Positions 52,401 to 61,085 of a stretch of DNA of 64,000 bases are shown here, piece by piece. The notes under the pieces are model-generated. The model did no database searches. It was not told where the DNA came from and saw nothing but the letters and a program-made list of their open reading frames with translations. Origin of the DNA: an uncultured Acinetobacter sp. (GTDB lineage Bacteria > Pseudomonadota > Gammaproteobacteria > Pseudomonadales > Moraxellaceae). Location: positions 118,509 to 182,508 of the forward strand of contig NZ_CANQTS010000002.1 of NCBI RefSeq assembly GCF_947626835.1, read 5' to 3'. Both the position numbers and the translations under genes were made by a program. Every line of letters begins with the position of its first letter. Position 1 is the first letter of the stretch.

Positions 52401-54431
52401 TTAGGCGTTATTCGTCCAACCTTGATGACGTAATAATGCATCAATTTTCGGTTCACGACCGCGGAAATTAACAAAGGCCTCTAAGGCACTGTCACGCCCC
52501 CCCACTGCAAGCACTGCTTGACGGAATTCTTGACCCGTTTGGGTATTAAAAATCCCTTCATGTTCAAAACGATCAAAAGCATCACTGGCCAATACTTCAG
52601 CCCATTTATATGAGTAGTAACCCGCGGCATAGCCACCAGCAAAAATATGGCTAAAGCTATGTTGGAAGCGGTTATAAGCGACGCTTGGTACTACACTAAA
52701 TTGCGCGCGAATCTGATCTAAGGTGCTTTGAATCCCTTGTGCGTCTAAAGCAGGACTGGTGGCATGAATATTTAAATCAAATAGAGCAAATTCAATTTGA
52801 CGTAAGGTTTGCATTCCTGATTGGAAGAAGCGTGCATCTAACAAGGCTTTGAGCAAATCGCTTGGCAAATGTTGCTTGGTTTCAATATGTTCACTGAGTA
52901 AGCTTAAGCTTTCTTGATCCCATGCCCAAAACTCCATAAATTGGCTTGGTAACTCTACTGCGTCCCATGCCACGCCATGTGTACCGGCCACAGAGATATT
53001 ATCCACTTCGGTCAGCATATGATGTAAGCCGTGTCCAAATTCATGGAATAAGGTAATCACTTCATCATGGGTAAGCAAAGCAGGTTGGTCACCTACAGGT
53101 GGCGTAAAGTTGCACACCATATAGCAAATTGGTTTTTGTAAGCCATGTTGGGTTTGCATACGTGAGCGGAAACCACTCATCCATGCACCACCACGTTTGC
53201 CACTACGTGCATATAAATCAAAGTAAAAACCACCGAGAACTTGACCTTGATCTTCAAGTTCAAAATAGCGTGCATCTGTATGCCAGACCGGTGCTTGACG
53301 CTCAATAATGTCTACGCCATATAAACGTTTTACAATGCTAAATAAGCCCTGTAGTACTTTAGGTGCAGGGAAGTAAGGCTTAAGTGCCTCTTGAGACAGG
53401 TTAAATTGCGCGACTTTGAGTTTTTCAGAATAAAAGGTGCTATCCCATGGCTGAAGCTCAACCACGCCATCAGCCGCAGCAATGGCTTTGAGTGCGGCAA
53501 TATCTTCGGTTGCGGGTTGGCGAGCGTGTTCAGCCAATTCAGCCAAAAAGGTTTGTACACTTGCTACATCAGGTGCCATTTTGCTGGCCAGTGATAATTC
53601 TGCATAGTTATTAAAACCAAGCAAAGCGGCCATTTCTTGACGCAAGCTTAAAATCTCTTGCATCACTTCAGTATTATCAAACTCGCGCTGTTCGGCTTGA
53701 TCTGAGGCACGTGTGGTATAGGCCTTATATAGGGTTTCACGTAGCGCACGATCTTCGGCATAGGTCATAATCGCCAAGTAAGATGGAAAATCCAGCGTTG
53801 CAACAGCTTGTTCAAGTTCGCGTTGCTGACCATATTGTTTTAATAACTCAACACTACTGGTAGGTAAGCCTTTAAGCTCATCTTCAGACAAGGCTTTAAA
53901 ATAGGCTTGTGTGGCATCTAAGACATGATTAGAAAAATCAGAGGACAATTGCGATAAGCGAGCAGAAATTTCCGCATAGCGTTTTTTTGCTGCGCCCTCT
54001 AAGGCTACACCTGAGAGTTTAAAATCACGTAGAGCTAGGCGGATGGCACTTTGCTGTGCCGCACTTAAGTCGCTATATTCACTGGCATCGTGTACGTGTT
54101 GAAAGGTTTGATACAACACAGTGTGTTGCCCCAGTTCAGTATAATAAGCACTTAAACTAGGCAGTAAAGCTTGGTAGACCTCACGTGTTTGGCTGTTGTT
54201 CATCACTGCATTTAAATGCGATAACACGCCCCATGCTTCACTCATATTATTTTCAAGCGTATCGAGTTGCTCAAGCGTGTTTAAGCGAGCCGCTTGCTGA
54301 TCAGGCACCTGATTTAAATTTTGTAAAAATGCTTGGCCTTGAGCGATTGCATCTTCAATCTGTTGTTGTAATTGTTCAAGGCTGATTTGGTCAAATTGTG
54401 GAACTGGCAGGGTGGCCTGTTGGAGTGTCAT
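52401..54431 (-). CDS. prlC: Oligopeptidase A (M3 metallopeptidase)
   Basis: The 676-residue cytoplasmic enzyme has the thimet-oligopeptidase zinc motif HEFGH in LFHEFGHGLHHML, with the downstream Glu supplied in the GTHGVAWDAVELPSQFMEFW segment. It degrades short peptides, including cleaved signal peptides. Length agrees with E. coli PrlC (680). A Tyr-rich C-terminal region HSFSHIFAGGYAAGYYSYKWAEVLASDAF is also conserved. Confidence 0.95.
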   Translation of the reverse strand: MTLQQATLPVPQFDQISLEQLQQQIEDAIAQGQAFLQNLNQVPDQQAARLNTLEQLDTLENNMSEAWGVLSHLNAVMNNSQTREVYQALLPSLSAYYTELGQHTVLYQTFQHVHDASEYSDLSAAQQSAIRLALRDFKLSGVALEGAAKKRYAEISARLSQLSSDFSNHVLDATQAYFKALSEDELKGLPTSSVELLKQYGQQRELEQAVATLDFPSYLAIMTYAEDRALRETLYKAYTTRASDQAEQREFDNTEVMQEILSLRQEMAALLGFNNYAELSLASKMAPDVASVQTFLAELAEHARQPATEDIAALKAIAAADGVVELQPWDSTFYSEKLKVAQFNLSQEALKPYFPAPKVLQGLFSIVKRLYGVDIIERQAPVWHTDARYFELEDQGQVLGGFYFDLYARSGKRGGAWMSGFRSRMQTQHGLQKPICYMVCNFTPPVGDQPALLTHDEVITLFHEFGHGLHHMLTEVDNISVAGTHGVAWDAVELPSQFMEFWAWDQESLSLLSEHIETKQHLPSDLLKALLDARFFQSGMQTLRQIEFALFDLNIHATSPALDAQGIQSTLDQIRAQFSVVPSVAYNRFQHSFSHIFAGGYAAGYYSYKWAEVLASDAFDRFEHEGIFNTQTGQEFRQAVLAVGGRDSALEAFVNFRGREPKIDALLRHQGWTNNA

Positions 54432-54504
54432 ATCTGGATTGCTCTATTTTATCTTAGTACTAGATGTAGGGCTTGTTGAGCGGAAAATCAAGCATAAAGC
54501 CGAG

Positions 54505-54530
54505 AAAAAGAGCGCCGAAGCGCTCCTTTT
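54505..54530 (-). terminator. Intrinsic terminator of the lipoprotein gene (copy 1)
   Basis: On the minus strand GAGCGC and GCGCTC pair around the stable loop TTCG and are followed by TTTTT. The 21 bases 54505-54525 are identical to 54986-55006. Confidence 0.9.
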
Positions 54531-54534
54531 AAGA

Positions 54535-54912
54535 TTAACAGTCTGGGTCAATGACATAACTGGTTTTATCAAATTTCTGCCATGCACCAGTTGCCGCACC
54601 ATCAACAACTAAAATTGAAAAGATTCCCCAATCTATAAAAACACCTAATAAGGTGGTTGGGTCAAAGGTTTTTTGTGCTGTAATTGTAGTTGTCTTACAG
54701 CCTGCTTTTTCAGCTTTAATCACATAGTTTTCTTTTTTCTTGAAGGTATAAGCAGCTTGATTTTTACCCATGTATTCTTCGTTTACATAGATTTTTGCAT
54801 CTGCATCATTACTTCGAATATTTACAGTTTGACTGCTTCCATTAAAAATGGTTGCGCACCCTGATGTCATGAAAATAGTAATAGCTAATAATGGTGTTAT
54901 AAATTTTTTCAT
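54535..54912 (-). CDS. Small lipoprotein, PEGA-like, unknown function
   Basis: The 125-residue precursor begins MKKFITPLLAITIFMTSGC, with the lipobox TSGC predicting lipid attachment at the cysteine and, by the +2 Ala, sorting to the outer membrane. The mature part ATIFNGSSQTVNIRSNDADAKIYVN resembles PEGA/carboxypeptidase-like beta modules; the C-terminal half has a hydrophobic segment LLGVFIDWGIFSILVVDGAATGAW. GGGGG precedes the ATG at 54912. It lies between prlC and rnr in the same direction and is flanked by two identical terminators. Confidence 0.78.
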   Translation of the reverse strand: MKKFITPLLAITIFMTSGCATIFNGSSQTVNIRSNDADAKIYVNEEYMGKNQAAYTFKKKENYVIKAEKAGCKTTTITAQKTFDPTTLLGVFIDWGIFSILVVDGAATGAWQKFDKTSYVIDPDC

Positions 54913-54983
54913 GATTTGCCCCCTAGATAAAAGTGCAAAAGATATACACTTGAAAAATTTAGTCAAGGATTTTGTTTTGGCAA

Positions 54984-55012
54984 ATAAAAAGAGCGCCGAA
55001 GCGCTCTTTTTA
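54984..55012 (-). terminator. Terminator of rnr (copy 2 of the repeated hairpin)
   Basis: The same GAGCGC/GCGCTC stem and loop as at 54505, with AAAAA and TTTTT arms extending it, lies immediately after the rnr stop codon. Confidence 0.92.
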
Positions 55013-55013
55013 T

Positions 55014-57464
55014 TTAGTCAGTTTGTGGTTTGGCGTTGGATTTCTTCTTTTTTGTTTTAGCCTTTTTCTTTAGCTTATCTTTAGCCTTTGCTTCAGATTT
55101 TCCTGCATGTTTTTTAACAGGCTTTTTGCTGTAGGAACTGGGCTTTTTGGCTTTTTTCTTTTTAATGGGCTGTTCACCATCGTCGCCTGCATCACTGACG
55201 TTTGGACGCTCACTAAAGGTCTGTTCAGTCATCATAGGGCGAGGAGTGCGTGTGGCCGCGCGTGGTGCTGAACTACGTGGCGCACGGCTACGCACAGGAC
55301 GTCCAGCATGCGTCAATTGCTGTAGCAGTTCAAAATCAATCTTACGTTCTTCAAGATTGACACCGGCCACTTTAATTTTAACTTCATCGCCTAAGCTAAA
55401 ACTTTGACCATGATTTTGTCCAATCAAGCTTTGACTCATTTGATCATAAACAAAATAATCATCACCTAATTGACTGACATGAATCATGCCATCAACGTAT
55501 AAATCTTTAAGCGTCACAAATAGGCCAAATTCAGCCACCGCCGAAATGGTACCTACAAAATCTTCACCAATATGCTGTTGCATATAATGGCATTTAAGCC
55601 ATGTAGTCACTGAGCGTGATGCTTCATCAGCACGACGTTCGGTGGCTGAAAAATGTGTACCAGCCTCATCTAATGCAGCGCCTGATAATGGCGATGGTTT
55701 ATTTTTGAGATGTGCTTTAATGGCACGATGCAACAATAAGTCAGGATAACGACGAATTGGAGAAGTAAAATGAGTATAAGCGTCATAGGCCAAACCATAG
55801 TGACCAGCGTTATTTGGTCCATAATAGGCTTGCATCATCGAGCGCAATAACACGGCATGAATGCTTGGCGCATCAATACGGTCTTTAGTGGCATCAATGA
55901 TTGCTTGATAGTCAGCTTGGGTGGGTTGTTCAGGGAATGGTAAACCTAACAATTTGACAAAATCACGCACTTTTTGAATACGTGAAAACTCAGGTGGCTC
56001 ATGAATACGGTACAGCATAGGCACTTCATTTTTGAGTGCATATTCTGCTGCCGCCACGTTGGCCAACAACATACATTCTTCAATCAGCTTGTGCGCGTCG
56101 TTACGGCTACGTGGCAAAATTTCATTAATTCCACCAAGTTCATCAAAAGTCATGTAAGTTTCAACAGTTTCAAATTCCATAGCATGACGTTCTGCACGTA
56201 AGCCTTTAAGCACTTGATACAATTGGAATAAGGTATTGAGTGACTTACGAACGCTACGGTCTTCGGTGAGCGCCGTGCTATCACCATCAAAATACTGTGC
56301 CACTTGATCGTAAGTTAAACGAGCTTTTGAATGCATCACAGATGGGTAAAATTCATAACTCGTAACACGACCTGCGCGCGAGAGTTTTAAGTCACACACC
56401 ATACACAAGCGGTCTACGTTTGGATTAAGCGAACATAAACCATTCGACAGCGCTTCAGGTAGCATTGGCAATACAAAGTGTGGGAAATAAACCGATGTAC
56501 CACGTTCGATTGCTTCATCATCCAGTGGCTTGCCCGGACGTACATAATGCGTTACATCAGCAATGGCAACCACCACACGATAACCGCCACCCGGACGTTT
56601 TTCAGCATAAACTGCATCATCAAAATCGCGCGCATCTTCACCATCAATGGTGACTAAGGCTAAATCACGTAAATCAATACGGCCTTCGCGGTCTTTTTCA
56701 GTTGGCTCTTTAAAGCTTTCGGCTTCTTTAACCACTTCATCAGGGAATTCATACGGCAAACCAAATTCTAAAATGGTTTGTGGAATAATGATTTCGGTGT
56801 CGGATTTATCCGCCATCGATTGCACAATATGGCCGGTTGCAAATTCTTCCTTCGTCGGATAGGTGTCAATCGCCACACGAATTGAATCGCCTAAATTGAC
56901 TTTGGCATGTTCAATTAACTCTTTTTCTAGAGTAATTGGCTGATGACTATTGGGTGCACTTGGCTGCACAAAGTATTCGCCATCGTACATCGACACTTTA
57001 CCAATCACTTGCTTAACACGATGTTGCAAGACTTCGGTCACAAAACCCCATGGCTTACCTTTACGATCGACTGAGGTTTGGCGCACCTTTACACGGTCGC
57101 CATTAAACACTTGGCGTAATTCACGTTCAGGCAACAACAAATCATCACTGCCGCTAATATTGGCAGTACCTAAACCTTTGCTATTGATATAGACAGTGGC
57201 TTCATGGGTCGGTTGTTCAGCAGCAATTTGGAATTTAAACCCATCTTTCATGAGCTGACCATCACGTACCATTGCAATTAAACGGTGTTGCAGGGCATCA
57301 ATACTTTTTTGATCGGCGATTTCAAAATGTTCCACAAGATCAGCATGTGATTGTGACGTTTTTAGTTGGCTAACCGTTTCTAAAATTAGAGTACGGCTAG
57401 GGATGGGATTGTCATAACGTTCGGCTTCTGCCTTTGCTTCTGGATCGACCCAAGTTTTCATCAT
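55014..57464 (-). CDS. rnr: Ribonuclease R
   Basis: RNase R is a processive 3'-5' exoribonuclease that degrades structured RNA. The 816-residue protein contains an N-terminal winged-helix part, two cold-shock domains, the RNB catalytic domain with GEDARDFDDAVYA (metal-binding Asp cluster), and an S1 domain around residues 640-730 (EDFVGTISAVAEFGLFVTL). The C-terminal 70 residues are Lys/Ser-rich (KKKKAKKPSSYSKKPVKK), as expected for the unwinding tail. Two adjacent ATGs are possible; the second (57461) has GAAG at better spacing. Confidence 0.96.
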   Translation of the reverse strand: MMKTWVDPEAKAEAERYDNPIPSRTLILETVSQLKTSQSHADLVEHFEIADQKSIDALQHRLIAMVRDGQLMKDGFKFQIAAEQPTHEATVYINSKGLGTANISGSDDLLLPERELRQVFNGDRVKVRQTSVDRKGKPWGFVTEVLQHRVKQVIGKVSMYDGEYFVQPSAPNSHQPITLEKELIEHAKVNLGDSIRVAIDTYPTKEEFATGHIVQSMADKSDTEIIIPQTILEFGLPYEFPDEVVKEAESFKEPTEKDREGRIDLRDLALVTIDGEDARDFDDAVYAEKRPGGGYRVVVAIADVTHYVRPGKPLDDEAIERGTSVYFPHFVLPMLPEALSNGLCSLNPNVDRLCMVCDLKLSRAGRVTSYEFYPSVMHSKARLTYDQVAQYFDGDSTALTEDRSVRKSLNTLFQLYQVLKGLRAERHAMEFETVETYMTFDELGGINEILPRSRNDAHKLIEECMLLANVAAAEYALKNEVPMLYRIHEPPEFSRIQKVRDFVKLLGLPFPEQPTQADYQAIIDATKDRIDAPSIHAVLLRSMMQAYYGPNNAGHYGLAYDAYTHFTSPIRRYPDLLLHRAIKAHLKNKPSPLSGAALDEAGTHFSATERRADEASRSVTTWLKCHYMQQHIGEDFVGTISAVAEFGLFVTLKDLYVDGMIHVSQLGDDYFVYDQMSQSLIGQNHGQSFSLGDEVKIKVAGVNLEERKIDFELLQQLTHAGRPVRSRAPRSSAPRAATRTPRPMMTEQTFSERPNVSDAGDDGEQPIKKKKAKKPSSYSKKPVKKHAGKSEAKAKDKLKKKAKTKKKKSNAKPQTD

Positions 57465-57664
57465 ATCTTCAGTTTCTTATCAGTAGATTGCTTTAGCATA
57501 AGACATCCCGTGGCAGACTGCACGTCATTGGCATGAATATTGTGTTTTGACTTGGTTTTTTTTGATAAACGTGTGTTTTATATACGAAATATGAGGGTTT
57601 TTATTAAAAGTGCTCAAAAAGTAGCTTGTTAAGTGATTTTTTTAGCTTTTTTTACTTTTAGGGC
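57465..57664. other. Gap between rnr and the tRNA cluster
   Basis: This AT-rich stretch contains no plausible gene. The rnr promoter must lie here on the minus strand, and the tRNA promoter at its other end. Confidence 0.4.
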
Positions 57665-57691
57665 TTGCATGAAATCCTCTTCCTCTATAAT
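57665..57691 (+). promoter_or_regulatory. Promoter of the tRNA cluster
   Basis: TTGCAT (57665-57670) is 15 bases before a perfect TATAAT (57686-57691), 17 bases upstream of tRNA-Ser. Confidence 0.65.
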
Positions 57692-57707
57692 ATTGCCACC
57701 ACGTTAC

Positions 57708-57797
57708 GGTGAGATGGGTGAGTGGCTGAAACCACATCCCTGCTAAGGATGCATACGGGCAACTGTATCGAGGGTTCGAATCCCTCTCTCACCGCCA
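57708..57797 (+). tRNA. serX: tRNA-Ser, anticodon GCU
   Basis: GGTGAGA and TCTCACC pair as acceptor stem, with discriminator G and an encoded CCA at 57795-57797. The anticodon loop CTGCTAA reads GCU (serine codons AGC/AGU). The long variable arm (GCATACGGGCAACTGTATC) is typical for class II tRNA-Ser. GGTTCGAATCC forms the T-arm. Confidence 0.97.
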
Positions 57798-57810
57798 ACT
57801 TACTTATACC

Positions 57811-57887
57811 GCGCTCATAGCTCAGCTGGATAGAGCACTTGGCTACGAACTAAGGGGTCGGGAGTTCGAATCTCTCTGAGCGCACCA
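57811..57887 (+). tRNA. argV: tRNA-Arg, anticodon ACG (copy 1)
   Basis: The 77-base gene has acceptor arms GCGCTCA/TGAGCGC, anticodon loop CTACGAA (ACG, read as ICG after deamination by TadA), T-arm GAGTTCGAATCTC and encoded CCA. It decodes CGU, CGC and CGA. Confidence 0.97.
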
Positions 57888-57929
57888 ATAAGTAAGTAAA
57901 ACGCAGTCTGTAAAGACGACACAAGTTAC

Positions 57930-58006
57930 GCGCTCATAGCTCAGCTGGATAGAGCACTTGGCTACGAACTAAGGGGTCGGGAGTTCGAATCTCTCTGAGC
58001 GCACCA
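57930..58006 (+). tRNA. argV: tRNA-Arg, anticodon ACG (copy 2)
   Basis: The sequence is identical to copy 1 over all 77 bases, and 42 bases separate the two genes. Probably cotranscribed with tRNA-Ser and copy 1. Confidence 0.97.
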
Positions 58007-58017
58007 ACTTGAACATT

Positions 58018-58042
58018 AAACCGCTTTTATAGCGGTTTTTTT
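58018..58042 (+). terminator. Terminator of the tRNA operon
   Basis: AAACCGCT and AGCGGTTT pair around loop TTTAT and are followed by a T-run. Confidence 0.92.
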
Positions 58043-58152
58043 GTGCTTGAAATTTATGTTTTTTGACTGTGAAACTGCCTATTAGGACGATTGTCGTATA
58101 GGCATACCAGATGCATACGATCTATGCTGATAAAAAAAGCAGGGGGCAAGTA

Positions 58153-58377
58153 ATGTTTCCGAAACAAAATTTAAGCGTGGTGTGTTACAGCGATGGTCAG
58201 CATGTGTATCAACATGTTGATCTGGTGATCTATGTATCTGACAAAGCCTGTTTTAGCTGCCAACAAAATTTAGAAGGCGTCGTGAATGATTTTATCCACT
58301 TAAGTTTGGGTGAAAAGGTTAGTTTGTGCGCTGGGTGCAAGCAACAATTACAACCTGTTGCTCAAAATTTAGCTTAA
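58153..58377 (+). CDS. Small cysteine-rich protein with two CxxC motifs, unknown function
   Basis: The 74-residue protein starts MFPKQNLSVVCYSDGQHVYQHV. It has CFSC (about residues 33-36) and CAGC (about 60-63), spaced like a zinc ribbon, plus a further Cys near residue 11 and a stretch NDFIHLSLGEKVSL. A strong GGGGG is 8 bases before the ATG at 58153, which decides this start. It is embedded among tRNA genes: after a tRNA operon terminator and before the third tRNA-Arg. I recognise no family. Confidence 0.72.
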   Translation: MFPKQNLSVVCYSDGQHVYQHVDLVIYVSDKACFSCQQNLEGVVNDFIHLSLGEKVSLCAGCKQQLQPVAQNLA

Positions 58378-58432
58378 AAAACTCAATTTGAATGTTATGT
58401 GTGCAGTTAAACGTAGTTTTGTGCAAAAGGGC

Positions 58433-58460
58433 TTAACAAAGCTAAAAACTTATATATAAT
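58433..58460 (+). promoter_or_regulatory. Promoter of the third tRNA-Arg gene
   Basis: TTAACA (58433-58438), a 16-base spacer and perfect TATAAT (58455-58460) precede the tRNA by 18 bases. Confidence 0.75.
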
Positions 58461-58478
58461 GCAACTCATCAAGACGTC

Positions 58479-58555
58479 GCGCTCATAGCTCAGCTGGATA
58501 GAGCACTTGGCTACGAACTAAGGGGTCGGGAGTTCGAATCTCTCTGAGCGCACCA
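58479..58555 (+). tRNA. argV: tRNA-Arg, anticodon ACG (copy 3)
   Basis: It is identical to the other two copies over 77 bases including the encoded CCA. It has its own promoter and terminator, so it is a separate transcription unit. Confidence 0.97.
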
Positions 58556-58573
58556 ATCTTGATAAGAATTCTT

Positions 58574-58602
58574 AAAAAACCGCACTTAGATGCGGTTTTT
58601 TT
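58574..58602 (+). terminator. Terminator of the third tRNA-Arg gene
   Basis: AAAAAACCGCA and TGCGGTTTTTTT form an 11-bp stem with loop CTTAGA. Confidence 0.93.
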
Positions 58603-58691
58603 ACGTCTGTATGTTCTATACACGACAAGCATCAACAAGCCATGCAATATGGTGTAAGATTTGTGCTATTTCATTATGTGTTCATGCGCTT

Positions 58692-59192
58692 ATGTCTGAC
58701 AGCAAATCGAGTCTCTCACTTCGTTATTATTTAACTTTAGAAGAATCCCAAGATGGATTTGCTTTGGCAACCTTTGGTAAAAAGCAAATTACCCGTTTTA
58801 TTACCCCATTGGTTTGTGTGGCAATTTTGGTTTGGGGCTTATATTTAGGCCTCGATGGCGTAGGGCGTTATTATGTGGCGCTTGGTGCATTTTTCTTGGT
58901 GTTACAACTGTTAATGCGTTATTGGTTTTTACCGATGATGTTTAAGCGTCAATTTGTCAAATATCAATTTGGTAAAAGCGAGCAAGGTTTAGATCTGTAT
59001 CAAGATTATGCAGAAATTTTTGCCAATGGTGGGACTAAAACTCTACATTATCATGAAGTGGCAAATTTTGCCGAAGGTAAACTCACCTATATGCTAGAGC
59101 TAAAAAGCCGTATGGTGGTGATTGTGCCAAAACGTGCCTTACGTGATGCTCATGAGCATGCATTATTTAGCAATAGCTTTAATAAAAAATAA
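58692..59192 (+). CDS. YcxB-like membrane protein
   Basis: The 166-residue protein has two hydrophobic helices in its first half (ITPLVCVAILVWGLYLGL and YYVALGAFFLVLQLLM) and a soluble C-terminal beta-rich part with QGLDLYQDYAEIF, LHYHEVANF and MVVIVPKRAL, the pattern of the YcxB-like C-terminal domain. The function is unknown. ATG 58692 was chosen since the longer frame overlaps a terminator. AAGGGG at its end serves the next gene. Confidence 0.75.
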   Translation: MSDSKSSLSLRYYLTLEESQDGFALATFGKKQITRFITPLVCVAILVWGLYLGLDGVGRYYVALGAFFLVLQLLMRYWFLPMMFKRQFVKYQFGKSEQGLDLYQDYAEIFANGGTKTLHYHEVANFAEGKLTYMLELKSRMVVIVPKRALRDAHEHALFSNSFNKK

Positions 59193-59206
59193 ATAAGGGG
59201 TTGTAT

Positions 59207-59848
59207 ATGTCTTTATCACCATCAAAGATTGTTTGTGTAGGGCGCAGTTATGCGGCGCATGCAGCCGAACTTGGTAATGCGATTCCTGATCAGCCTGTAC
59301 TGTTTTTAAAGCCTCCCAGCAGCTTAACGCCTTTGGCTGATGGTATTGCTTGGAATCAAGCTTTAGGCAGTTGTCATTATGAATGTGAGTTATGTTTGCG
59401 TATTGATCAGCCTTTAAGTCAAGTGAGCAATGCAGCACAAGCGTTAGCTGCCATTGGAGCAGTCACTTTGGGTTTAGATTTAACTTTACGTGATTTACAA
59501 GATCAGCTCAAAGCCAAGGGGCAGCCTTGGGAGCGTGCTAAAGCCTTTGATGGTGCTTGCTTACTGGGTGATTGGGTAGATGCAACAGAAATTAAGGCGT
59601 GGGATCAGGTACAGTATCAGCTTGAAATTAACGAACAAGTGCGTCAAGTGGGTGATACAAGCTTATTAATTTTTAGTATTGCAGAGCTGTTGCTTGATAT
59701 TAGCCAAAGCTTTAGTTTGCAGCCCGGTGATGTGGTCATGACAGGTACACCGGCAGGTGTAGGGGCATTACAAGCCAATGATCAGCTAAAAATGACGCTT
59801 GAAGGTCAAAGCCAAGACTTTGTCTGGAGCACTTACGTTAAAGCTTAA
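59207..59848 (+). CDS. Fumarylacetoacetate hydrolase (FAH) family protein
   Basis: The 213-residue protein has the FAH-domain pattern: IVCVGRSYAAHAAELGN, FLKPPSSL, the metal-binding HYECELCLRI (E-x-E variant with Glu at the first and third positions), DLTLRDLQ, RAKAFDGAC and VVMTGTPAGVGAL. These agree with YcgM/FAHD1-type enzymes that act as oxaloacetate decarboxylase or acylpyruvate hydrolase; which one is not clear. The ATG at 59207 has AAGGGG 6 bases upstream. It starts 14 bases after the YcxB-like gene and probably shares its transcript. Confidence 0.88.
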   Translation: MSLSPSKIVCVGRSYAAHAAELGNAIPDQPVLFLKPPSSLTPLADGIAWNQALGSCHYECELCLRIDQPLSQVSNAAQALAAIGAVTLGLDLTLRDLQDQLKAKGQPWERAKAFDGACLLGDWVDATEIKAWDQVQYQLEINEQVRQVGDTSLLIFSIAELLLDISQSFSLQPGDVVMTGTPAGVGALQANDQLKMTLEGQSQDFVWSTYVKA

Positions 59849-59858
59849 ACTTGTCAAT

Positions 59859-59887
59859 AAAAAAGGACTGCTCGGCAGTCCTTTTTT
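59859..59887. terminator. Bidirectional terminator between the FAH gene and msrA
   Basis: AAAAAAGGACTGC and GCAGTCCTTTTTT form a 13-bp stem with loop TCG. Confidence 0.95.
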
Positions 59888-59889
59888 GG

Positions 59890-60411
59890 TTAGTCACGCA
59901 TTAAATGCGCAAACTTACTATGCAGTTTTAACAGTTTAGGTGGAATGGCAAAGTTACAATAGCCTTGGGTTGGGTTTTTGGCAAAGTAGTTTTGGTGGTA
60001 TTCTTCGGCAGGGTAGAAGGTGGGTACAGGGCTGAGCTCTGTCACAATATCTAAGCCTTCAGTGCGGAGTTCAGCAATCATTGTTTCGGATAATTGCTTT
60101 TGTTGATCATTAAAATAATAAATCACCGAGCGGTATTGCGTACCGATATCACCACCTTGACGGTTTAATGTGGTTGGATCATGAGTTGCAAAAAATACAT
60201 CAAGTAATTGTGCATAGCTGATTTGCGTTTCATCAAAGTCTACCAACAATACTTCGGCATGATTAGTTTCACCTGTGCAAACTTGTTCATAGCTTGGGTT
60301 TGCTACATCACCACCAGCATAACCACTAGTGACTTTGGTAACACCCTTTAAGCGTAAAAACACCGCTTCTACACACCAAAAACAACCACCGCCAAATAAA
60401 GCCTGTTGCAT
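59890..60411 (-). CDS. msrA: Peptide-methionine (S)-S-oxide reductase MsrA
   Basis: MsrA repairs oxidised methionine. The 173-residue cytoplasmic protein has the catalytic motif GCFWCVEA (nucleophile C10, with C13 in the same loop), [30 protein letters not shown] and the AEEYHQNYF segment. It is the short form, without an MsrB fusion. Confidence 0.96.
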   Translation of the reverse strand: MQQALFGGGCFWCVEAVFLRLKGVTKVTSGYAGGDVANPSYEQVCTGETNHAEVLLVDFDETQISYAQLLDVFFATHDPTTLNRQGGDIGTQYRSVIYYFNDQQKQLSETMIAELRTEGLDIVTELSPVPTFYPAEEYHQNYFAKNPTQGYCNFAIPPKLLKLHSKFAHLMRD

Positions 60412-60497
60412 ATTGTATTCCCTAAATTTTTTGCATTTATAAACTTTAATATAAAGGGAAAGCTAAAAACTACAATCTCGCTTGGGTTTAAATGCAT

Positions 60498-60525
60498 AAA
60501 AAGCCTGCTATTGCAGGCTCTTTTT
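60498..60525 (-). terminator. Terminator of the META-domain lipoprotein gene
   Basis: AGCCTGC and GCAGGCT pair around a 4-base loop, and TTTTTA follows on the minus strand. Confidence 0.85.
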
Positions 60526-60540
60526 AACAATTCTTAACGC

Positions 60541-61008
60541 TTAGCGTGGTTGCACTGCACTGCTAAATTGCAATAACACATTGCCGCTCTTGTCGGTGAG
60601 TTTTAAAGTTTTGTTATACACCACATAATGGGTCACTTTACCCAACGCTTCTACATACTTTTGTGGCACATAGTTTTTGTCCATACATGCCATTTGAGTA
60701 CTGGCCAATTGAGATAAGCTTAATGTTTCACGTCCTGCGGTATAACCACCCATAAGACGATTACAGCCATCTGCACCTGATACACGACCATCTTTAGCAA
60801 ATTGCAAACTTGGAATGTTGTTTGTACTTGGCTTAGTAGTGACTTGCATTGTACCAATATGGGTTAAAATCCATGTGCCATGCTGCAATTGCATTAAATT
60901 GCTTTGGGTGATGGTTTCAGATGGACCGGGTTGTACAGGTGTGGTTGAACATGCAGCAAGCACAAGGCTTGTGCCTAATAGGGCAACGGTACATAATTTT
61001 TTTAGCAT
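60541..61008 (-). CDS. META-domain lipoprotein (HslJ-like)
   Basis: The 155-residue precursor starts MLKKLCTVALLGTSLVLAAC, with lipobox LAAC. The mature part carries the META domain: WILTHIGTMQ, LQFAKDGRVSGADGCNRLMGGY and LASTQMACMD, as in E. coli HslJ, which affects novobiocin resistance and heat response. The start at 61008 was preferred because the frame upstream is not signal-like. It is a single gene between terminators. Confidence 0.9.
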   Translation of the reverse strand: MLKKLCTVALLGTSLVLAACSTTPVQPGPSETITQSNLMQLQHGTWILTHIGTMQVTTKPSTNNIPSLQFAKDGRVSGADGCNRLMGGYTAGRETLSLSQLASTQMACMDKNYVPQKYVEALGKVTHYVVYNKTLKLTDKSGNVLLQFSSAVQPR

Positions 61009-61085
61009 GAGTGATACTCTTATTGTCATTAAATTCATCTTATCTTATGCAAAAAATGGCTGACTGTAAGCATAATTTACAAAAA

